A stretch of DNA of 34,157 nt from Bryobacterales bacterium. GTDB lineage: Bacteria > Acidobacteriota > Terriglobia > Bryobacterales > Bryobacteraceae. The stretch spans positions 7,084 to 41,240 of the forward strand of contig PLDF01000177.1 of the NCBI GenBank assembly GCA_003135055.1, written 5' to 3'. A program made the position numbers and the translations under genes. Numbering within the stretch: the stretch's first letter is position 1; every line of letters begins with the position of its first letter. The notes beneath the pieces are model-generated. The model did not search any database. It was not told the origin of the DNA and saw only the letters and a list, made by a program, of their open reading frames with translations. Positions 16,047 to 24,759 of the stretch are shown here, piece by piece.

Positions 16047-19000
16047 TTAGAAGGTTAGGCGGAGGCCTAACTGCGTCTGCCGCATGGCTGAGGCTGAGCG
16101 GATCTGTCCGAACAGGCTCGAGCTTAGCGTGGTTGTGGGAGCGCCGAGATTTACTATATTGAATGCGTTGGTGAACTCGCCCCGCGCTTGAAACGTCATG
16201 CGCTCATGGAATTTGAAGTTGCGGAACAAGGCTAAATCCACGTTCTTCGTACCCGGAGCATCCAGTATGTTGCGCCCCGATGTGCCGTCGGTTCCGTTCG
16301 CTCCCGATGCGAAGGCGGCGGTATTGAACCATTCCAGGGAAACCAGCGCCTGCCCGCGATGCGGGTCGAGAGCCGCGGCGCCGGCTATGTTGGCGCGGTC
16401 GGTGGTGTTGCCGTCGAGGTTGTTATCTTTGCCGGTAGTCACTGAGAATGGCGTGCCGCTCTCCAGGGTCGTAATGGCCGAGAGCGACCAGCCGTCGATT
16501 ACCGCGCGCAGGAACGGATTGGACTTGCCGAAGTAACTCATGTCCCAGATCGCTTCCGCCACCGTCACGTTGCGCCGGTCGTAATCCGAGCGGGCACGCT
16601 CCTCGGAAAGGTCGCGATAATCCTGCGCTCCGCCGTTAGTAGTATTGTTCTCTAACTCGGCGTCATCGATGCTCTTGGAGAAAGTGTAAAAGCCCTTGGC
16701 GCTTACGTGGCTGCCCATGCGCTTCTCGGCCGTGAATTGGAGACCGTTGTACGACGTGTTCATGATGGATTCCACCAGGAAAATCTGCGCCAGCGTACCC
16801 GGCTCGATGGGCCTGCGGTTGTTTACGTTCGAAGTAGTAGCGGTGCTGTTGTAGTACGGATAGTTGAGGTCGTCGGCAAACGGCAAACGGTGCGCCAAAG
16901 AGCCCACGTAAGCAGCCGTAACAGTGAATCCCTTGGCTAACTGGCGCTGCACGGAGAAGTTCAGTTGATAAGTGTAAGGCCACTTGAAGTTCAGCGCAAT
17001 GCCGTAAATTTCGGCCGGGAAGATGAACTGCGGGCTGGCCGGATTGTACGAGAAGGGGAACGGCGAAACGCCGCCGGGCAGAAGACCGTACGGGTTGGTG
17101 AGCGATTGCACGTTATTGAACTGCTCACGCACCGCGAAGGGCTGATAATTCGAGGTGGAGTTCCACTCGTTGCCCGAAACGCTGCCCCAGAACACGCCGG
17201 CGCCGGCGCGGATGGAAGTCTTGCCGTCGCCGAACGGATCCCAAGCCAAGCCTAACCTGGGCGAAAAGTGCTTCAATGGAGTGGCGACGATGCCGCGCGT
17301 GAGGCCGGGGTCGCCCACTACCAGCAATCCGTTGGGGACGTCTGCGCCTTTCAGCGTTTGCGACTGCACGCCCTCTTCAAACGTACCCTCGCGGTTGTGA
17401 GGATCGGTTGGGGCCTGTTGCAGCTCCCAACGCAGCCCCAGATTCAGCGTCAGCCGCGGGTGAATCCGGATATCGTCCTGCGCGAAAAGCGCGCCGGTCC
17501 AAAAGTCGTCCATGGCGGTAATTGGGGCATCCTGATTCATCGTCACGGGAGCGCCCAGCAGGTAGTCGCCGAGCGCGTTGCCGCTCTTAGCGCCGCTGAA
17601 GGAAAACACGCCGTAGTTATTCAGCAGCGTCTGCTGAATGTCTTTATCCAGCGCCAGCTCCCCGCCAAATTTGAGCGTGTGCCGGCCGCGCGTGTAACTG
17701 AGCACGTCGCGCGATGAGTAGAAATTCGTGCCGGCCACAGGACCCGAAATCGATTGCGCCAGCGTGAAGTATCCAGTCACGGTAATCTGCGGCAGCGATG
17801 GCGTGCCTTGAATGGCGTATGACGAACCCAGGTCTCCCAGCGAAATCTGCGGCGTGTTCAAGCGGCCGCCGAAATTACGCGCATAAGTGACCCAGAACTG
17901 GTTTACCAGCGTGGGGCTGAGAGTCGCCGTATCGCTTAAGTTCACGTTCTGTTGCCGCCAGTTGAAGCTCTGCATGGACCAGGGAAGATTTCCGCCCGGC
18001 AAGACGGAATTATTCCCGCTGGTTTCGTAATAACTTCCGGTGAACAGATTGGTTTCGCTGAACGAGTGATCGACCTTCAACAAGACTTCATTCGTATTGT
18101 AAGGGCTGGGTACGGACCCCTGCCAGATATTCCCGGGCAGGTTCGCTAGGGGAATATGCTTATTCAGAATATTCATCGCGGTGGGGTCCAGCCGGTTGGT
18201 AGGAATGATTCCGCCCGGAAAAGGCGTGTTGGTAAGCGGATCCTTGGGTTGCGTCTTATCCTGCGAGAAGTTGCCCGCGCGTTCCAGCGCGGTCGGAACC
18301 ACTGCGGTGTTGAGGAATGAGCTGGTGATCTGCCGCAGCCCGGAGTAGGTACCGAAGAAGAAAGTCTTATTCTTGCGGATGGGTCCGCCAAAACTGCCCC
18401 CGTACTGATTACGGTGAAGCGGCGACGCGGTGAGCGACAGCCAGGTGTAAGCGTTCAAATCGGTATTCCGGAAGAACTCAAACGCCGAACCGTGAAAGGC
18501 GTTGGTTCCGGATTTGGTGATGATGTTCACCACTCCGGAGGCGAAACGTCCATATTCGGCGCTGTAACTGTTGGTGACCACGCGGAACTCTTCCACCGCG
18601 TCCGGATTGGGAACGATATTGCCGGTGTTGCGCAAGCCGGTCATGTTCGTGCCGCCATCCAGATAGTAGTTCACCGAGCCGGCGCCGCCATCCACGCCGC
18701 CATTGATCATGGTGCGCTGCTCGGGATATCCAAGCACGATACCGTTGGCGTTTGAATCCACGCCCGGCGTGAGCGAGAGCAGCGTATAGACATTCCGTCC
18801 GACAATCGGCAGGTTGTTGATTTCCGCATTTCCCACCGAGCGGCCGATCTGGGCGTTGCTGGTATCGACTTGCGATGGAGCGGCAGTGACGTTGACCTCT
18901 TCGGTGAGCGAGCCCACCTCAAGAGGCGCATCCACGCGCGCCGTCACGTTGACTTCCAGCGTGACGCTCTTTTGCAAGAACTTCTTGAAGCCATTGGCCG

Positions 19001-19232
19001 ATACCTCGACGTTATAGTCGCCCACGGGGAGAAAATCGATGCGATACTCTCCCTGAGCATTGGTTTTCGTGGCGCGTATGAGGTTAGTTCCGGTATGGGT
19101 CGCGGTAACCTCGGCGCCCGGAACAATGGCGCCGCTCTTATCGGATACGGTCCCCAGAAGCGTTGTGGTCGTCTGCGCGTTCAAGAACGACGCAGCGAAA
19201 AGGCACACTGATAGTACAGACGTTGTTCTCAC
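16047..19232 (-). CDS. TonB-dependent receptor, Oar-like, with carboxypeptidase-regulatory N-terminus
   Basis: This is a 1061-aa outer-membrane beta-barrel. It starts at a GTG (19232) with a textbook AGGAGG 5 nt upstream. The signal peptide ends near FLNAQ. An Ig-like carboxypeptidase-regulatory domain (about 22-105, LLGTVSDKSGAIVPGAEVTATHTGT, then GEYRIDFLPVGDYNVEV) precedes the plug (about 125-270, including INNLPIVGRNVYTLLSLTPGV and GVVNIITKSGTNAFHGSAFEFFR). The rest is barrel strands ending in a terminal Phe (LGLRLTF), the BAM recognition signal. Such receptors import large nutrients with TonB energy. The neighbouring GH88 and KduI/IolB genes make oligosaccharide uptake plausible but unproven. 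Confidence 0.93.
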   Translation of the reverse strand: MRTTSVLSVCLFAASFLNAQTTTTLLGTVSDKSGAIVPGAEVTATHTGTNLIRATKTNAQGEYRIDFLPVGDYNVEVSANGFKKFLQKSVTLEVNVTARVDAPLEVGSLTEEVNVTAAPSQVDTSNAQIGRSVGNAEINNLPIVGRNVYTLLSLTPGVDSNANGIVLGYPEQRTMINGGVDGGAGSVNYYLDGGTNMTGLRNTGNIVPNPDAVEEFRVVTNSYSAEYGRFASGVVNIITKSGTNAFHGSAFEFFRNTDLNAYTWLSLTASPLHRNQYGGSFGGPIRKNKTFFFGTYSGLRQITSSFLNTAVVPTALERAGNFSQDKTQPKDPLTNTPFPGGIIPTNRLDPTAMNILNKHIPLANLPGNIWQGSVPSPYNTNEVLLKVDHSFSETNLFTGSYYETSGNNSVLPGGNLPWSMQSFNWRQQNVNLSDTATLSPTLVNQFWVTYARNFGGRLNTPQISLGDLGSSYAIQGTPSLPQITVTGYFTLAQSISGPVAGTNFYSSRDVLSYTRGRHTLKFGGELALDKDIQQTLLNNYGVFSFSGAKSGNALGDYLLGAPVTMNQDAPITAMDDFWTGALFAQDDIRIHPRLTLNLGLRWELQQAPTDPHNREGTFEEGVQSQTLKGADVPNGLLVVGDPGLTRGIVATPLKHFSPRLGLAWDPFGDGKTSIRAGAGVFWGSVSGNEWNSTSNYQPFAVREQFNNVQSLTNPYGLLPGGVSPFPFSYNPASPQFIFPAEIYGIALNFKWPYTYQLNFSVQRQLAKGFTVTAAYVGSLAHRLPFADDLNYPYYNSTATTSNVNNRRPIEPGTLAQIFLVESIMNTSYNGLQFTAEKRMGSHVSAKGFYTFSKSIDDAELENNTTNGGAQDYRDLSEERARSDYDRRNVTVAEAIWDMSYFGKSNPFLRAVIDGWSLSAITTLESGTPFSVTTGKDNNLDGNTTDRANIAGAAALDPHRGQALVSLEWFNTAAFASGANGTDGTSGRNILDAPGTKNVDLALFRNFKFHERMTFQARGEFTNAFNIVNLGAPTTTLSSSLFGQIRSASAMRQTQLGLRLTF

Positions 19233-19503
19233 TCTAACCTCCTAAGACTCTGTTGCCAGACACACCGCTCCCTTTTGGTCGCGGCTCGGATTGCGGCCCG
19301 TGCGCTAGCGAGCGTTTACACTGGTTAAGCTGCTTGTCCCAGTGATTGCGGCGGTTGGCGACCGCAGCGCAGAATAGCGCCCTGCCCCACGTCTTTCTAC
19401 AACGGTTGCGGCTCGGAATGCGGCCGCGTTTTAGCGAGTAGTTATCCCAGTTTATTACTGCCCTTTGACAGCGCAGGCCATGGGCCCGCGCCACTAATGG
19501 CTA
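19233..19503. other. Repeat-bearing intergenic region upstream of the TonB-dependent receptor
   Basis: This 271-bp gap holds two CGGTCGCGGCTCGG-type copies (19277-19299 and 19403-19424), a CACTGG/CCAGTG hairpin (19319-19344) and a CAGGCCATGGGCCCGCGCCACT copy at 19474-19495. Ribosome site AGGAGG lies just 5' of the GTG start. No gene is supported, and no strong promoter pair is seen. Confidence 0.6.
19474..19495. repeat. CAGGCCATGGGCCCGCGCCACT repeat next to a stop codon
   Basis: The 22-bp element ends 9 nt before the stop of the GH88 gene (TAG at 19504-19506). A near-identical copy (one base different) abuts the stop of the malectin gene at 30920, in the same orientation to the gene. Confidence 0.65.
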
Positions 19504-21993
19504 CTAATGCTCGTTTAACCAGACTAGCGATTCCATTAGGTAGTAATCGCCGTAAATCAGCATACCGTCGGCCGGCCGCGTCCCACACCCGTGGCGGAGT
19601 GCGCCCGATGAGCTTAGATACCGGTCTATTAAGGACTGTACGATCCGCTCCCCGTCGTGGCGATAACTCGATGCGCGAGTGGGATCGCTCTCCACTTCTG
19701 AAAGGCGGAACAACCCGCCGGCTAGAATGGCCGCGGCGGAGGAATCGCGATTGCGGAAGAAGACTCCCTCATCGCTGAAGTCGTACCATGGCACGCCGTC
19801 TTCGGGCAGACGGTCGAGCGCAAAGGCCGCCGTCTTTTCCGCGGTGGCCAGCAGCGCCGCGTCGCGGGTGGCGCGATACGCTTCCGCGAACCCATAGACC
19901 GCCCACGCCTGCCCGCGCGACCACGCCGAATCCGCCGAGAGACCCTGGTGCGTGTGCGTGAAAACCATCGCGCCAGGCGCCGCGTGGTTGGGGAAATCGA
20001 AGACGATATTGCTGGAAGTGAATGTCTGCCGGTTGTCGCCGGGATTGTAGTGCACCGATTGCGCCACCGATCCATCGTCCCTGACCAGCCATTGCGCCGA
20101 CTTCAGGGCATGCTTATGGCCCAGGTCGAGCCACTGCGTATCGCCCGTTTCGCGCGCCGCCCACCACCAGATCTGCAGGTTCATCATGGTGTCGATGATG
20201 GTATCGTCGCCGTTGACGCCCCACGACGAGACCAGATTCGTGAGCGGATTGAAGAGTTCTTTCAATCGCGCGGCCGCGCGCAAGCCTTCGGCGCGGTATT
20301 TTGGGTCCTTCGTCGCCTGATAGCCGAGCACGGAGGAATATAAGTTGAGAAACCCGGTGTCGTGGTTCTGCTTCGATTGCATGCCCATGATGCGCGAGGT
20401 CCAAAGCTCGGCCCAATCCTTATGCTTCGCGTCGTGCGTGATGCCGAAGAGCTGCCACAGCTCGCCCGGCCAGAATGCTCCGGTCCAGAAGTAGCCGCGG
20501 CCCGGCTTCCAATCGCCATCGTTGGAGCCATCGGTAAAGAAGCCTTGTCCTACGGTCTTTTCGACTGTGCCGGGCGGGCTCTGCCGCACCAACGGCTCGA
20601 ACTGCGCGGCGGTACGGCTGGCCGCCTGCCGCATCAAAGCTATAGCTTCGGTGTAAGTGCGTTTCACGGGAGTGAGCGTGTCGGGCGGCGCGCTCTGCGG
20701 CTCCGCGGACCTGGAGAGAATCTCTACCTTGGCCGGCTGCGCCATGCGGCCCCCGATATCGAGCAAATAGGCCAGGAACCGCTCGCGCGTGGGCCGCAGC
20801 ACGTTCGGGCGGATGGTCCCGCCCTGCTGCCGCTCATACGGCGCGGACGAATTCACGATGAGACTTTCGGCGCCTTCCTGATCCCACATCGCCGCGCCGT
20901 ACCAATGCGCGGAACCATCGTGCGGACGCACGCCGATCAGGCGGTTGGCGTCGTCTTTCGAAATATCGCCGGCCTGATCCCGCGGCAGCAAAACGGCAAC
21001 GCCTAAATTCTCATCGGGCACATCCACCGTCTGCGCCTTGTTACCACTGAGGACTACTTGCGGCCCCCATGTCGCCACGGCGTCTATCTGCGGAATGCTC
21101 GTCTGTAAGTCTTCGACTGCGGACTTATAAGGAAGGCCGGTGACCAGAGTCAACCCATCGGAGTTACCGGCGGAGATGCGATGATCGAAGCCGTGCTCAC
21201 CCGCCCACTGGGTGATGCGGCTGGTTAGATCTACCGTGCGGCCCGCGATTTTCCACTGTTTGTATTCGAATTCCAGCACGGAACGCACCGGGCCTGCGCT
21301 GACGGCCCGCCACTTGCGGTCTGCGACGTCCGCCACCGGCTCGGCTTTGCCATCCACCAGCGCGCCGATTCCGCCGACGCCCAGCGCCTTGCCGATGCCA
21401 TAGATATCGCGGCCGAACGGGCCTTCCATGTGATAGACATACTCGGGCGATGCGAATAGCTCCAGATAGAGGCCCGGGCGGCGCTTGCCGTAGAGATCGA
21501 TGGCGTTGCGCTTATCGAAATAGATGCGCCACGCGGTCTCTTCGGACTCCCAACCCGGCCCTTCGTAACGCGTGGCGAACCTGGCATCAGTGCGCTTGGG
21601 ATAGTGAGAACGTAAGCGCAGCATGGTTGCCATTTCGCCGTATGCGATGGTCACAATGCGCGTCTGATGCGGCGCAAGATCGATCTGAAACGCGATCTCA
21701 TCGTACTTGCCGTCGCCATCCATGTCGTCGGCTTGCGACGGTAGCTCGGTGGTTTCGAGAGTGCGCGCATCCCGATCGAGCGTGGCGGCGTTGCTGGTGG
21801 TGACGATCGCGCTGCCCGCGGAGAAGTCGGGCGCGATGCGTTTGAGGGCGGAGACGGAGACTACGATATCTTCGGCGGGACGGTTGGATGAAGTCGGATT
21901 GGTTACTGCGAGCTTGATTACTTTGGTGCGCGGGGCGGCGGTGGCGAACGCCGCGGTTAGCGCGGTGAGGGCGGCGATTGCGAACGCGTTCAC
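19504..21993 (-). CDS. Secreted DUF4861-GH88 fusion, unsaturated uronyl hydrolase type
   Basis: The first half (DUF4861-like) has a Ca-site-like [10 protein letters not shown] near the start. The second half is GH88 (unsaturated glucuronyl / rhamnogalacturonyl hydrolase): [19 protein letters not shown] with the first catalytic-type Asp, [15 protein letters not shown] with the second, [18 protein letters not shown] and [10 protein letters not shown]. These enzymes cleave the 4,5-unsaturated uronate left by polysaccharide lyases. The open frame runs up to ATG 22179, which overlaps the upstream stop as ATGA, but its first 62 codons read through hairpin repeats. I prefer GTG 21993, which opens directly on a signal peptide ([19 protein letters not shown]). 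No good ribosome site supports either start. Confidence 0.85.
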   Translation of the reverse strand: MNAFAIAALTALTAAFATAAPRTKVIKLAVTNPTSSNRPAEDIVVSVSALKRIAPDFSAGSAIVTTSNAATLDRDARTLETTELPSQADDMDGDGKYDEIAFQIDLAPHQTRIVTIAYGEMATMLRLRSHYPKRTDARFATRYEGPGWESEETAWRIYFDKRNAIDLYGKRRPGLYLELFASPEYVYHMEGPFGRDIYGIGKALGVGGIGALVDGKAEPVADVADRKWRAVSAGPVRSVLEFEYKQWKIAGRTVDLTSRITQWAGEHGFDHRISAGNSDGLTLVTGLPYKSAVEDLQTSIPQIDAVATWGPQVVLSGNKAQTVDVPDENLGVAVLLPRDQAGDISKDDANRLIGVRPHDGSAHWYGAAMWDQEGAESLIVNSSAPYERQQGGTIRPNVLRPTRERFLAYLLDIGGRMAQPAKVEILSRSAEPQSAPPDTLTPVKRTYTEAIALMRQAASRTAAQFEPLVRQSPPGTVEKTVGQGFFTDGSNDGDWKPGRGYFWTGAFWPGELWQLFGITHDAKHKDWAELWTSRIMGMQSKQNHDTGFLNLYSSVLGYQATKDPKYRAEGLRAAARLKELFNPLTNLVSSWGVNGDDTIIDTMMNLQIWWWAARETGDTQWLDLGHKHALKSAQWLVRDDGSVAQSVHYNPGDNRQTFTSSNIVFDFPNHAAPGAMVFTHTHQGLSADSAWSRGQAWAVYGFAEAYRATRDAALLATAEKTAAFALDRLPEDGVPWYDFSDEGVFFRNRDSSAAAILAGGLFRLSEVESDPTRASSYRHDGERIVQSLIDRYLSSSGALRHGCGTRPADGMLIYGDYYLMESLVWLNEH

Positions 21994-22062
21994 ACGAGCG
22001 GGGGACGATCCCTGGCGGGAACGTCTCTGGCGGCGGAAACCGAGGAGTGAGCAGGTGAAGAG

Positions 22063-22135
22063 AGCCGGCTGAAAGCCGGCTGCAGCCAGGATTGGCTGCC
22101 CCACAAAGGCCGCAGGCCTGACAACCTGCCCCACA
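22063..22135. repeat. Cluster of palindromic repeats at the GH88 gene start
   Basis: From left to right: AGCCGGCT twice (22063-22070, 22074-22081) separated by GAA; GCAGCCA/TGGCTGC (22082-22088, 22093-22099) ending in CCCCACAAA; then GGCCGCAGGCCTGACAACCTG ending again in CCCCACAAA (to 22137). The two tails form a tandem CTGCCCCACAAA pattern. The second unit matches 8294-8315. The cluster lies inside the upstream extension of the GH88 frame. Confidence 0.7.
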
Positions 22136-22175
22136 AAATGTTCGCCTCGTTGGCTACGAGTGGGCTGAACGAGTC

Positions 22176-23042
22176 TCATGTGGGGTCTTTCTGCGAGGCC
22201 TCAAGGCCGGTGCCGGCCGCCGCGTATTCCGGCTGCACGTTGACGACGCCGAACTGCCGGTCCGCCACTTCGCGGTGCGCGGCCATCATCCATAAAAAGC
22301 CGATGGAGCCGCCGGGCGCGGCCACGTTCGGGTGATACCCGGACGGCATCACCACACAATCGCCTTCGCGCACGACGGCCACTAACTCGGGATCTTTGCG
22401 GTCCGTGTAGACAAGCTGGATGCCCCACCCGGGCTCCGGCATATCGATGTAGAGATACGCCTCTTCGAGCATGGCGGCGTGCTCATGCGGGGGCCACGAA
22501 GTCCAATTGCCGGGCTGGCTGAAGGTGACTCCGGCGACTATGCGGCCCGCTTCCACGTTCTTCCCGATGACGATATTGAGATCGCGCGTGGTGGATTCGC
22601 CGCCGGCCATGAAGTGCAGCGCCGGATCTTGCCGCACCTTGGCGTAGGGCACGAATTGCAGCGGGTAGCTGCCCGTAACCGGCGCGGAAATCTCCGCCAG
22701 ATCGCAGCCTTCGGCGCCCGCCAGTACCTGCGCCTCGGAATCGCGCGGAATGTAGAGCGCGTCGTAGGGAGTCAATTCGTGGGCCGTCGATGGATAGCTC
22801 TGCGATGCGGTGCGCACCTCGGCCCGGCCGCGCAGGCAGATGAGACCGGTTTCGCGCTCGCCGGTGGAAAAGTCGATCTTGCCGCCGGCATCCGGAATGA
22901 TGCGGCCATAGTGCAGATAACGCACCGCGGCAGTGCCCGGGGCCAGCCACTCGGTGCGGCCTCTTTTCTTGTGCGTCCCGCGGCGGACACATCCGGCTTC
23001 ATCGATGGGGAAGGTTCCGTTGCTGGTTCCGTTGTTCGACAT
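22176..23042 (-). CDS. KduI/IolB-family isomerase (cupin)
   Basis: This 288-aa cytoplasmic cupin belongs to the family that includes 5-deoxy-glucuronate isomerase (IolB) and 5-keto-4-deoxyuronate isomerase (KduI). Metal-binding-type motifs are WTSWPPHEH (near 190) with a downstream Glu (EEAYLY) and [12 protein letters not shown] (near 240). The tail sequence is closer in feel to IolB, but the position beside a GH88 hydrolase fits KduI, which acts on the product of unsaturated uronyl hydrolases. I do not assign a symbol. ATG 23042 is the first codon after a promoter-like region. The stop overlaps an ATG of the GH88 frame (ATGA), so the two form an operon. Confidence 0.85.
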   Translation of the reverse strand: MSNNGTSNGTFPIDEAGCVRRGTHKKRGRTEWLAPGTAAVRYLHYGRIIPDAGGKIDFSTGERETGLICLRGRAEVRTASQSYPSTAHELTPYDALYIPRDSEAQVLAGAEGCDLAEISAPVTGSYPLQFVPYAKVRQDPALHFMAGGESTTRDLNIVIGKNVEAGRIVAGVTFSQPGNWTSWPPHEHAAMLEEAYLYIDMPEPGWGIQLVYTDRKDPELVAVVREGDCVVMPSGYHPNVAAPGGSIGFLWMMAAHREVADRQFGVVNVQPEYAAAGTGLEASQKDPT

Positions 23043-23701
23043 ATTACTCTCAGCTTACTCTTCAACCTGCTCTTCAAATCGGAGATCGCTGGTTCACATG
23101 ATGAAACGACGTATATCGTATCCCGCTACTCAGTCTAAGAGAGAAGCCGGAATGTGTCAATCGAATAATTTGAGCGGGGCTGAGAATTTGGGGCTGGTGG
23201 CCAAACAGAAGGCGCGGAACGAACCCAATTTCCCGGCAGTGATCCGGAGTGTTGGAGTTGGTGGAGCAGATACGGAATTCGACGCTGAGACGCTGAGCTC
23301 GGCGCGGAGTCTTATGAGAGGTGAAATGGATGAATTCAAACGCAACGGTCGAGCCGTCGAGGAAGCGGAGACATCCGCCATGGAATCTGGTGGTGGCGTT
23401 GCGGGGGTGAGTTTGGAGACACTTCCGGTTAAGGATTGAAGACATAGTTTCCGGCGGCGGGGCTTATCGGATTTTTCGCTGTGCGTGCTGTTGTACCGGG
23501 ATGTGGCGGCCCACGCTCTACCGGCTTCAGGGTAGCAGAGCGGTTGGCGGAGTTTGGGGGTAGATGGCTGTAAGTGATTGATGCGGTTGAGAAGATAAAG
23601 TTGCCTGGGCCGTGACTCGTTTACCGCCCATGTGAAACGGCATCATCCGGCCTGTAACCGCGGCAGGCCGGCAGACGTATACAATCGAAACGGAGCCCGT
23701 C
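23043..23701. other. Long divergent intergenic region
   Basis: These 659 bp separate the KduI/IolB gene (minus) from the hypothetical secreted gene (plus). It holds a good minus-strand promoter (23132-23160) and, near the right end, a CCGGCCTG/CAGGCCGG hairpin (23647-23654, 23664-23671) followed by a TACAAT (23680-23685) that may be the -10 of the plus-strand gene. A plus frame at 23152-23439 (95 aa, no family resemblance) and an overlapping minus frame are open, but I do not consider either supported. Confidence 0.5.
23132..23160 (-). promoter_or_regulatory. Sigma-70 promoter of the KduI/IolB - GH88 operon
   Basis: On the minus strand TTGACA (23155-23160) and TAGACT (23132-23137) are exactly 17 bp apart. 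Just downstream, 23107-23120 (ACGACGTATATCGT) is an imperfect inverted repeat that would lie at about +5 to +18 of the transcript, a good place for a repressor. The expected transcript has a leader of about 83 nt before ATG 23042. Confidence 0.6.
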
Positions 23702-24400
23702 ATGAACGTTCGCCGACTTATCGTGTTGTCCGCGGCCCCTTTGCTCTTCGCCGACTACCTGGGCATTCCGCCGCGCCCGAGCAGCGCCGATTATGCGGCG
23801 CATGCCGATTCCGCCAGCGTCTCCGTGGGAGCTTCAGCCGCCGCGTCCGCGCAGGTGCGAAAGGTATTCGGATGGGACTGGACCTCGCGCTATCTCTTCT
23901 TCGAGGTGGCCCTGTATCCGCAAGGCGGCCAACAACTGACGGTGGCGCCGCGCGATTTCATGCTACGCGTGGGAGCGGATGCGGACAGCTTGAGTCCGGC
24001 GGATGCCGACGCGATTGTGCCGGGCCCGAAGCCGATGAGCACGACGCCGTCCGCGGGGTCGGCTTCGCCGGTGGACGTGCGGGTCAGGGAGACCATCGGG
24101 TATTCGTCCGGCCCCTACAACCGCGGCGTGTATACCGATACTCAGGTCGGCGTAGCGGTGGACAGCCGCGGCGGACAGTCCGCGCCTGCACCGGCGCACA
24201 CTCGGACGGACAAAAACTTCGAGTTGTATCGCGCGCTGATGGACAACGAACTGCCGGATGCGAAGACATCGAAGCCAATTGCAGGCTACCTCTATTTTCC
24301 CAAGCCGAAGGGAATGAAGAAGGGCGACCCATTCGAGCTGAGGTATTACGGAACACCGGACCGGTTCACCTTGAATGTTCCGCCGGCTAAGGGGCGCTAA
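23702..24400 (+). CDS. Secreted hypothetical protein
   Basis: This 232-aa protein has a short signal peptide (NVRRLIVLSAAPLLFA) and an ATG 7 nt after GGAG. The mature part starts with a Pro/Ala-rich segment, then a beta-rich core (VRKVFGWDWTSRYLFFEVALYPQGGQQLTVAPRDFMLRVG, residues about 52-92), a low-complexity Ser/Ala/Asp stretch and a C-terminal GYLYFPKPKG ending near a TPDRFTLNVP strand. The layout of a beta core with an extracellular interaction surface resembles small secreted domains, but I recognise no family. It is followed by a 359-bp gap. Confidence 0.7.
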   Translation: MNVRRLIVLSAAPLLFADYLGIPPRPSSADYAAHADSASVSVGASAAASAQVRKVFGWDWTSRYLFFEVALYPQGGQQLTVAPRDFMLRVGADADSLSPADADAIVPGPKPMSTTPSAGSASPVDVRVRETIGYSSGPYNRGVYTDTQVGVAVDSRGGQSAPAPAHTRTDKNFELYRALMDNELPDAKTSKPIAGYLYFPKPKGMKKGDPFELRYYGTPDRFTLNVPPAKGR

Positions 24401-24759
24401 GGCTGGCGCGAAACGAATCGCGAAGAACCGGGAGCATAGAGTGAGCTGGGAGGGCGGCTCGGGCTAGCGGCCAAACTCCGCGGTTCCGCGGCGGACGAAG
24501 CTCCGCTGGTTGACGCGCGCGGTTCGAACATTGCGCCACGCAGCCACTCGCTAGTTTTGGTGGAACACGATGTCACCTTCGATCTGCTCGACCAGATTCG
24601 GCGTCGCCAACTTCTCCGACTGCCTGGTGGGGTTGGTTCCGCTGGCATGGCTTATCGTCGCGAACACGCTTGAGGTCGAAGTCCCGCTTGAAAATGTAGA
24701 ATCATAGCTGGAGGCTTGCAGCACCCTTGCGCAAGAAAATTCCTCGTATCAGCAGGAGC
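24401..24759. other. Intergenic stretch without a supported gene
   Basis: The gap contains a CCGCGG-tt-CCGCGG direct palindrome at about 24478-24491 and GC-rich sequence. A minus-strand frame ending at the TAG at 24554-24556 reads as a 50-residue tail, but it has no start codon and no recognisable homology. TAGAAT at 24697-24702 could be a -10 for the next gene, but it has no matching -35. Confidence 0.4.

Noticed and set aside
23152..23439. A 95-codon plus-strand ORF in the long divergent gap
   Set aside because: No ribosome site, it overlaps the minus-strand promoter, mixed codon use, no family resemblance. It may be a decayed gene but cannot be supported.
24549..24720. Minus-strand frame that looks like a protein tail ending LVEQIEGDIVFHQN
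   Set aside because: It has no start codon within its open frame and no recognised family. Without a homology search it cannot be told from chance.
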